NCBI RefSeq assembly: GCF_029338375.1
Contig: NZ_CP119804.1
Location: 2,190,955 to 2,254,954 of the forward strand
Length of the DNA: 64,000 nucleotides
From: Halorussus lipolyticus
GTDB taxonomy: Archaea; Halobacteriota; Halobacteria; Halobacteriales; Haladaptataceae
Reading direction: 5' to 3'
The notes under the pieces are model-generated. The model saw nothing but the letters and a program-made list of their open reading frames with translations. It made no database searches and was not told where the DNA came from. A program made the translations under genes and the position numbers. Shown in pieces: positions 58,788-64,000 of the stretch. The stretch's first letter is position 1, and every line of letters starts with the position of its first letter.

Positions 58788-59288
58788 TCACTCTCGCGGG
58801 TTTCGGTCCGGGCCGGGATACTCGCCGTCTTCGACCGCCACGTACAGCGATTCGGCGTCAAACAGGCCGACGAACCCGGCGGGCGTCTTGACGCTCAGGT
58901 TCATCCGGGACCCGAACGTCGCGCTGGCCTCGGCGCTCCGCAGGTCGTCGTCGTAGCTCAAAACGTGGGCGGCCTGCGACTGGTAGGCGCTGGCGAGCGC
59001 GGGGTGGTCGCCGGCGGGGTGTTCGACCGGGACGCGCAGGTCCTCGATTCGCTCGCGCCACTCCTCTGCGAGGCCCGCGTCCGCCACCTCCCGAATCACG
59101 GCCTCGGCGTCGTCGAGGAGGTGGTCGCTGGCGACCAGTTCGACCCACGAGTGGCTTCGAATCTGGTCCATCGCCTCGCGGGCCGGGTTTCCGTCGCCCA
59201 CATCGCTCGCCCCGCCGAGGAGGTCCGCCACCAACACGTCCGCGTCGGCGACGATGCGGGCCGGGTTCGTCTCGGGCGTCTCAGGCAT
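58788..59288 (-). CDS. PIN-like protein
   Basis: Protein of 166 residues resembling a PIN nuclease fold: an early acidic IVADADVLVADLL, DDAEAVIREVADAG in the middle and HPALASAYQSQAAHVLSYDDDLR near the C-terminus, matching PIN acidic positions. PIN enzymes cut RNA and are often toxins or RNA-processing enzymes. Its ATG overlaps the stop of a 37-residue gene upstream by eight bases, so translation is probably coupled. Confidence 0.65.
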   Translation of the reverse strand: MPETPETNPARIVADADVLVADLLGGASDVGDGNPAREAMDQIRSHSWVELVASDHLLDDAEAVIREVADAGLAEEWRERIEDLRVPVEHPAGDHPALASAYQSQAAHVLSYDDDLRSAEASATFGSRMNLSVKTPAGFVGLFDAESLYVAVEDGEYPGPDRNPRE

Positions 59289-59394
59289 CGTCGGCCTCCG
59301 CCGAATCTCGTCGGTGGGCGTCCAGACGCTGGCGTATCGTCGCCACGTCGGTCTCGTACTCCTCGGCGCGCTCGAACAGGTCGGCCCAACTCAT
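59281..59394 (-). CDS. 37-residue protein overlapping the PIN-like gene
   Basis: Reads MSWADLFERAEEYETDVATI and ends RRDSAEADDA, an amphipathic acidic helix. Start ATG 59392-59394, stop TGA 59281. The eight-base overlap (ATGCCTGA) with the PIN-like gene is typical of coupled small gene pairs such as antitoxin-toxin. Size and charge would suit a short antitoxin, but no DNA-binding domain is visible. Confidence 0.55.
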   Translation of the reverse strand: MSWADLFERAEEYETDVATIRQRLDAHRRDSAEADDA

Positions 59395-59805
59395 GGTCGG
59401 AGATGCGTCGCGGGCGAAGAAAAATGTGAACTCCTCGGCGTCGTCGTCTGGGTTTTTGGATATTGGTTAGACCCGTCGTGGAAATGGCGACAGAGGCCTC
59501 GAAAGTACTCATGCTCGAAACGACAGGCACAAACAGGACAGCAACCTCCTCGAAAGCCCTCGCGCGGTTCGCGGTCACGTGAGGGGTGGCGGCGCTCCGC
59601 GCTGTGACTGGCGAGCGGTGGAACCGCGAGCGAAGCGAACGTGATTTCGGAAGACGTGGGTTGTCTTCCGGCGGTCGCCCTTTCAGTCCGCCGAGGTGAG
59701 GGTGCCTGTGTCACCGAGCGAAGTGGATGGCTGGCGGTGCGTATCTGTTCGTCGGGGGAAGTATCGGCCCGCGGAATTTTACCGCCAGCGTGACAACAGA
59801 CGAGC
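59395..59805. other. 411-base gap with haloarchaeal hairpin-rich sequence
   Basis: Contains CTCGAAAGCCCTCGCGCGGTTCGCGG, GCGCTCCGCGC, TGGAACCGCGAGCGAAGCGAACG and AAGACGTGGGTTGTCTT, i.e. a chain of short stems like other non-coding elements of this genome. No coding frame of normal composition. The end includes the promoter region of the AI-2E-type gene. Confidence 0.35.
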
Positions 59806-61020
59806 ATGGTCGGACTCCCCGAGGACCGCGAGCGGTTCGCGTGGTGGGCGTTTACCCTCGCAGTCGTCGGTGCCTTCGCGTTCGTCCTCTGGGCGTTCGT
59901 CGGCACCGTCGTCCTCGGGGTGTTCATCTACTACGGGACCCGCCCGCTCTACCGGCGACTCCGGACCGAGTTCTCGTCGGGCCACGCCGCCGATTTGACC
60001 CTCGTCATCGTCCTCGTTCCGGTGTTCGCGCTGGTGGGCTACACCGTCTTCGTCGGGTTGGACCAGTTGAGCCAACTGACCGGGACCGACCTCGAATCCT
60101 ACGCTCGGTTCGTACCGGGGTCGCCCGAACAGGCGTCCGCGCTGGTCGAGAACCTGCGAGGCCTCGTCGGGTCCGGGCCGATTCAGGGCCAGATGCAGGA
60201 GATACTCGGGGTTGCGGTGTCGGCGTTCACGACCCTGACCGCCGGACTGGCCCACCTCGTCCTCGCCTTCCTGCTTGCGTTCACCCTCCTGCGCGAGGAC
60301 GACCGCATCGCGGGATGGTTCCGCGACCAGTTCGGTCCCGAGGGGTCGGCCGCCAACGCCTACTTCGAGGCCGTGGACGCGGACCTCCACACCGTCTTCG
60401 TCGGCAACGTCCTGACCGTCTTCGCGGTCATCGTCCTCGGCGTCGCAGTCTACAACGGTCTCGATATGCTCTCGCCGGAGGCTATCGCCGTCCCGGTGCC
60501 GACCCTCCTCGCGCTGTTGACCGGTCTCGCCACCCTCGTCCCCCTCGTTGTCGGGAAAATCGTCTACGTCCCGGTCGGTCTCTACCTGACCTACCTGTCC
60601 GTGACAGCGCCCGGCCCCGGTCCCGGCCCGATTTGGTTCCCGGCGGTGTTCTTCGCGGTCTGTTTCGTCCTGCTGGACCTCCTGCCGGTGGCGGTCCTCC
60701 GCCCCTACATCGCCGGGCGGAGCGTCCACGGCGGCCTGATGGTGTTCGCCTACATCGGCGGCACGATGCTGTTCGGGTGGTACGGTCTCTTTCTCGGCCC
60801 CCTGCTGGTCGTCGTGGCGGTCCAACTCGCCCGCATCGTCCTCCCGCCGCTGGTCCACGGCGAACCCGTCACCGGGCGGGTCGTGGCCGCCGAGTCGCTC
60901 GGGTCCGACCCCTCCTCGATAGTTGAGAGTCCGGCGACCGACGGTACCCCGGTCGAGAACCCCGACGCGGACGACCCGGCCAACGACCCCACCGCCGACG
61001 ACTCCGCGGGGAGCGGGTGA
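59806..61020 (+). CDS. AI-2E family transporter
   Basis: Membrane protein of 404 residues with about eight helices. A soluble helical segment (about 95-140) lies after the first three helices, then VLAFLLAFTLLREDDRIAGWF and DADLHTVFVGNVLTVFAVIVL. The family spans autoinducer-2 exporters and Na+/H+ antiporters of halophiles. The last 55 residues are a disordered acidic tail. Substrate unclear; Na+ export is plausible in this lifestyle. Confidence 0.82.
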   Translation: MVGLPEDRERFAWWAFTLAVVGAFAFVLWAFVGTVVLGVFIYYGTRPLYRRLRTEFSSGHAADLTLVIVLVPVFALVGYTVFVGLDQLSQLTGTDLESYARFVPGSPEQASALVENLRGLVGSGPIQGQMQEILGVAVSAFTTLTAGLAHLVLAFLLAFTLLREDDRIAGWFRDQFGPEGSAANAYFEAVDADLHTVFVGNVLTVFAVIVLGVAVYNGLDMLSPEAIAVPVPTLLALLTGLATLVPLVVGKIVYVPVGLYLTYLSVTAPGPGPGPIWFPAVFFAVCFVLLDLLPVAVLRPYIAGRSVHGGLMVFAYIGGTMLFGWYGLFLGPLLVVVAVQLARIVLPPLVHGEPVTGRVVAAESLGSDPSSIVESPATDGTPVENPDADDPANDPTADDSAGSG

Positions 61021-61075
61021 ACAGCGCGACAACCGACGGAGGAAAGACCGAGGAGGTCGAACGACTCGGAAACGA

Positions 61076-61696
61076 ATGGCTGACGAGACTTACCGGACGG
61101 TCGCGGGTCGGGGGCGAGCAACCTTCGAGGTCCAAGGGTCGGAGTTCATCGGGCACGCCGCGCCCGCCGCCGACCGAGACGAGGCCGAGGCTTTCGTCGC
61201 CGACATCCGGGCGGAGTACGACGACGCGACCCACAACGTGCCCGCCTACCGGGTCCGGACCGGCGGTGACATTTTGCGCGAGTACGGCGACGACGACGGC
61301 GAACCCTCCGGGTCGGCGGGCAAACCCGCGCTCAACGTCCTCCAGCAGGAGGCGGTCGAGAACGTCGTCGCGGTCGTGACCCGGTACTACGGCGGGACCA
61401 ACCTCGGGGTCGGCGGCCTCGCCCGGTCGTACTCCAGCGCCGTCAAGGACGCCATCGAGGACGCCGGCATCACCGAGGAGCGACCCCACGAGCGATTCGC
61501 CATCACCGTGGAGTACGACGACTCGGGGACAGTCCGCGGCATTTTGGAGAGCGAGGACGCCGACTTCGAGGCCGACTACGGCGAGCGCGCTGACTTCGAG
61601 GTCCGGGTCCCGAAAGCCGAGGGCGAGGGTCTCCGAGACCGCATCCGGAGCGCGACCAGCGGTCGGGCCGACATCGACGACGACCCCGGCGAGTGA
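61076..61696 (+). CDS. IMPACT/YigZ family protein
   Basis: Protein of 206 residues: KGSEFIGHA-type start (VQGSEFIGHAAPAADRDEAE), the family hallmark THNVPAYRV, DDGEPSGSAGKPALNVL and VVAVVTRYYGGTNLGVGGLARSY, then a ferredoxin-like C-terminal domain. The family is linked to translation regulation, but its archaeal role is unknown. It starts 56 bases after the transporter stop. Confidence 0.9.
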   Translation: MADETYRTVAGRGRATFEVQGSEFIGHAAPAADRDEAEAFVADIRAEYDDATHNVPAYRVRTGGDILREYGDDDGEPSGSAGKPALNVLQQEAVENVVAVVTRYYGGTNLGVGGLARSYSSAVKDAIEDAGITEERPHERFAITVEYDDSGTVRGILESEDADFEADYGERADFEVRVPKAEGEGLRDRIRSATSGRADIDDDPGE

Positions 61697-61762
61697 GCAT
61701 CCCCGGCCCCGACCTCAGTCCCGAGCGCAGGTTTATCACCGAGGAGGCGGCCAACCGTGGCC

Positions 61763-62209
61763 ATGCTCGAACTCGACTCGCGGGCCGAAATCCGCGCCGG
61801 AGTCGCCCTCGTGGAACTCGTCGTCCGGAACCCGACAGCCACCGCCCGCCGGTTCCGAGTGGGGGACCGACTCGACGGCCCGCTCTGGCCGCCCCGAAGT
61901 AGAGGCGTCCCCGAGGCAGGCTGGGACGACGGCGGTTTCGAGGGCGTCGTCGCACCCGAGGACCGCCGCGTCCTCGGATACGCCAGTCCTGTCCCGGACG
62001 ACGCGACTGCCACGGAACCTCCCGCGGAACTCGTCTGGACCGAGCGCGCCGGGGAGTCGGAAGCCAAAAGTGACGCGCTCACCGCCGAGGCGACCCCGGA
62101 GGCCGTCGTCCGGTCGCTCGGCGACCACCGGCCGCCCGCCGACGCCGTGCCGACGCCGACTCCTCGGACTGGGCAGGAGCAGACCGAGAATTTCCGGAGG
62201 TCGCCGTGA
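61763..62209 (+). CDS. hypothetical haloarchaeal protein upstream of MinD-like ATPase
   Basis: Protein of 148 residues. The first 90 look like a compact beta domain (ALVELVVRNPTATARRFRVGDRL, LWPPRSRGVPEAGWDDGGFEGVVAPEDRRVLGY). The remainder is disordered and ends in QEQTENFRRSP. Its TGA overlaps the GTG of the next gene, so the two are translationally coupled. An adaptor or regulator for the ATPase is a fair guess. Confidence 0.7.
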   Translation: MLELDSRAEIRAGVALVELVVRNPTATARRFRVGDRLDGPLWPPRSRGVPEAGWDDGGFEGVVAPEDRRVLGYASPVPDDATATEPPAELVWTERAGESEAKSDALTAEATPEAVVRSLGDHRPPADAVPTPTPRTGQEQTENFRRSP

Positions 62210-62898
62210 TTCTGGCCGTCGCGGGCGGGAAGGGCGGCGTCGGCAAGTCCACCGTCGCGCTCAACCTCGGCGCGGAACTCGACGCCGTGGTCGTGGACGC
62301 CGACCTCGCCATGGCCGACCTCTCGGGGCGGCGCGGTCCCGACCTCCACGACGTGCTGGCCGGTCGGGCCGACCCCCTCGAAGCGGTCTGTGAGGACGGC
62401 CCGGTCGTCCTCCTCCCCTGCGGCCGGACCCTCGCCGGAGCGCGGGCCGGCGACGTGGCAGGTCTCGTCGGAGCGGTCGAGGAGGTCGAATCCGCCTACG
62501 ACCACGTGGTCATCGACTGCCCGGCCGGGATGGCCGCCGACGCCGGGATGCCCCTGCTGGCGGCCGACGCTGTCGTGCTGGTCGCGGCCCCCGAGGAGTT
62601 CGCGCTGGCCGACGCCCTCCGGACCCGCGAGTTGGCCCGCGAACTCGACGCCGGACTGTCGGCGGTCGCGCTCAATCGAACCGCCGGTGAGAGTCCGCCG
62701 ACCGAGCGAGTCCGCCGCGCCCTCGGTGCCCCGGTCGTGGCGATTCCCGACGACGAGCGAGTTCGGCGGGCACAGCGCCACGGTTCTCCGGTCGCCGGAA
62801 TCGCGCCGGAGAGCCACCCCGCTCGGCGGTTCGGGGAACTCGCAGAAGAAGTCTCGCGGTGTCTCGGTCGGCGCGTCGGTCAGTTCCGCAGGTCCTGA
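62206..62898 (+). CDS. MinD/ParA-like ATPase
   Basis: SIMIBI ATPase of 230 residues with deviant Walker A GGKGGVGKST at the N-terminus, switch I VVVDADLAMADLSG and switch II YDHVVIDCPAG. The C-terminus GRRVGQFRRS is short, without an obvious amphipathic membrane-targeting helix. It begins at GTG with CCGGAGGTC upstream. Haloarchaea have several MinD paralogues for positioning complexes such as archaella. Its 3' end overlaps the TFB gene by 19 bases. Confidence 0.85.
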   Translation: MILAVAGGKGGVGKSTVALNLGAELDAVVVDADLAMADLSGRRGPDLHDVLAGRADPLEAVCEDGPVVLLPCGRTLAGARAGDVAGLVGAVEEVESAYDHVVIDCPAGMAADAGMPLLAADAVVLVAAPEEFALADALRTRELARELDAGLSAVALNRTAGESPPTERVRRALGAPVVAIPDDERVRRAQRHGSPVAGIAPESHPARRFGELAEEVSRCLGRRVGQFRRS

Positions 62899-63755
62899 TA
62901 CGACGACCGCAGAGTCACGGCGGTCACGTCGGCGACTTCGGCGGCCTCCTTCTGAGTCATCCGGTGGCGGGTTTCTCTGGCGGCGAGGTAGAGACACGCC
63001 GCCGCGAACCCGCCGGGGTTGCGCCCCGAAATCAGATTCTCGTCGTGGCCCTTTTCGACCAGTTGGGCGGCCTCGCGCTCGATTTCGGTCGGGAGGTCGA
63101 GTCTGCTGGCGAACCGCGGCAGGTACTCGGCGGGGTCGATGGGACCGGTCGGGAGACCCAACTCCCGATTGAGGGCGTCGTAGGCCGTCTTGAGTTCGCT
63201 CCGGCTCGCTCGGGCGACCGCCAGAATCTCGTCCAGCGTGCGCGAGACCGAGGCGGTCCGGCAGGTGGCGTACACCGCGGCGGACGCGAATCCCTCCAGC
63301 GACCGGCCCTGAAGCAGGTCCTCGGACTGGGCCGACTCGAACAGGACGCACGACCGGTCCCGGACGTTCTTCGAGAGGTCGAGCGAACTCACCAGTCGCC
63401 GAATCTCGGTGAAGGCGTAGACCTGATTGCGCTCGGTCTTCGACCCGATTCGGGCGCGTTCGTGGTGCTTTCGCATCCGGGCGACCTGTCGGCGCTTGCG
63501 GCCGGTCAGTCGCAGGTCGGTGTCGTGGCCGATTTCGGTCGTCAGGCCCCTGTCGTGGCGCGACCGGGTGAGTGGCGCGCCGGTGCGCTCCTTCCGACCG
63601 TCGTCGTCCGCGAACGACCGCCACTCGGGGCCGCGGTCGATGCGGTCCTCCGAGACCACGAGGCCGCACTCGTCGCAGATGGTCTCGTCGCCGTCGGGAG
63701 TCAGTCGGCCGTCGCATTCCGGGCAGGTCCGGGAGGGAGCGTGTGCTTTGCTCAT
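62880..63755 (-). CDS. tfb: transcription initiation factor TFB
   Basis: TFIIB homologue of 291 residues. The zinc ribbon is CPECDGRLTPDGDETICDEC near residues 11-30, then a B-reader/linker with PEWRSFADDD. Two cyclin repeats follow (FTEIRRLVSSLDLSKNVRDRSCVLFESAQ; ASRLDLPTEIEREAAQLVEKG), the second with the HTH that contacts BRE (TQKEAAEVADVTAVTLRSSYQDL). TTTAAATA about 27 bases before the ATG 63755 is its TATA box. Haloarchaea have several TFBs, so this is one specialised or general factor. Confidence 0.92.
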   Translation of the reverse strand: MSKAHAPSRTCPECDGRLTPDGDETICDECGLVVSEDRIDRGPEWRSFADDDGRKERTGAPLTRSRHDRGLTTEIGHDTDLRLTGRKRRQVARMRKHHERARIGSKTERNQVYAFTEIRRLVSSLDLSKNVRDRSCVLFESAQSEDLLQGRSLEGFASAAVYATCRTASVSRTLDEILAVARASRSELKTAYDALNRELGLPTGPIDPAEYLPRFASRLDLPTEIEREAAQLVEKGHDENLISGRNPGGFAAACLYLAARETRHRMTQKEAAEVADVTAVTLRSSYQDLRN

Positions 63756-63868
63756 TACATTCGAATCTTCGCCCGAAACCCTATTTAAAGGAAGGCCGGT
63801 GGCGGGTGAAATACCCAAAATCGAGGGAGAGAAGGTACCGGTAACCGGTAGGCTCTCGCGGCGCGAGG

Positions 63869-63886
63869 GGTATCAGATTCGATACC
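63869..63886. promoter_or_regulatory. GGTATC-N6-GATACC inverted repeat
   Basis: Perfect 6-base arms around AGATTC, 12 bases upstream of TTTAAGTA (63898-63905), the TATA element of the gene starting at 63928. It is placed as a possible operator or activator site. Confidence 0.4.
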
Positions 63887-63927
63887 TGTCGCGCAGGTTT
63901 AAGTAGGCGAGGCGGGAACCTTCGAGT

Positions 63928-64000
63928 GTGACGCTCTCGGACATCGCCGACGGTCTCGAAGTGACCACCGAGCAACGCGACCGAGGAGTCGCCTCGGTGG
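63928..64000 (+). CDS. partial gene at right edge
   Basis: GTG-started frame, 24 codons visible, reading VTLSDIADGLEVTTEQRDRG and continuing off the window. TTTAAGTA lies about 27 bases upstream. The sequence suggests a small regulator-like helical N-terminus, but the family cannot be assigned from this much. Confidence 0.55.
   Translation, partial: MTLSDIADGLEVTTEQRDRGVASV

Noticed and set aside
1..64000. tRNA or rRNA genes
   Set aside because: No cloverleaf with a GTTCRA T-loop in the right spacing and no rRNA blocks were noticed by eye. A tRNAscan run would settle this.

Overview
The window is chromosomal DNA from an extremely halophilic archaeon (class Halobacteria). Almost every protein is strongly acidic, the DNA is GC-rich, secreted proteins carry Tat signals or a PGF-CTERM tail, TATA elements lie about 27 bases upstream of many start codons, and there are archaeal PriL, Hjc, TFB, a type IV pilin and an HTH-10 regulator. 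The genus cannot be fixed from this window.

Layout. 1-9.8 kb: MTA/SAH deaminase (partial) and SAH hydrolase for the methylation cycle, then an FNT channel, Hjc, a SWIM protein and the primase large subunit. 9.8-22.9 kb: a CoA-disulfide-reductase-like enzyme, SerRS, two unrelated enzymes (MBL, Gfo/Idh), an acyl-CoA synthetase, a solitary Eco57I-type DNA methyltransferase and an antiporter-TrkA fusion. 23.0-23.7 kb: a CRISPR array of nine repeats with no cas genes in the window, next to a thiolase. 25.5-28.8 kb: an Agl23-type membrane protein and an AAA ATPase. 28.8-31.0 kb: a visibly AT-rich island bounded by direct repeats. It holds a lipoprotein gene and a secreted serine protease frame that has no ordinary start codon. 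31-38 kb: an MBL hydrolase, a PGF-CTERM arylsulfotransferase-like protein, YqeC, MobA, a stress protein, a pilin and a DUF5787-like protein.

38.6-47.9 kb is the most coherent block. It has a halocyanin, a radical SAM/SPASM enzyme and a molybdopterin-fold protein in one operon, a second MobA, a free-standing copy of the glutamyl-tRNA reductase dimerisation domain, a protoporphyrinogen oxidase, an HTH-10 regulator, a DUF2249 protein, stress proteins and a DoxX protein. Five copies of the inverted repeat CCGAAC-N2-GTTCGG lie 37-69 bases upstream of starts in this block. This suggests one regulon for copper, heme and molybdenum functions, probably micro-oxic or anaerobic respiration. 48-52 kb: small regulators, a TrkA protein, a 757-base G-rich non-coding gap and a DapA-family lyase. 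52-56 kb: a ModE-like regulator and a tungstate/molybdate ABC transporter with a duplicated hairpin between permease and ATPase genes. 56-64 kb: a four-repeat LEA2 protein, a PIN-like pair, an AI-2E exporter, an IMPACT protein, a MinD-like ATPase and a TFB.

Structured non-coding DNA is prominent. One intergenic element occurs four times with compensating changes in its hairpins. Single structured elements lie at 3659-3733 and 6291-6446.
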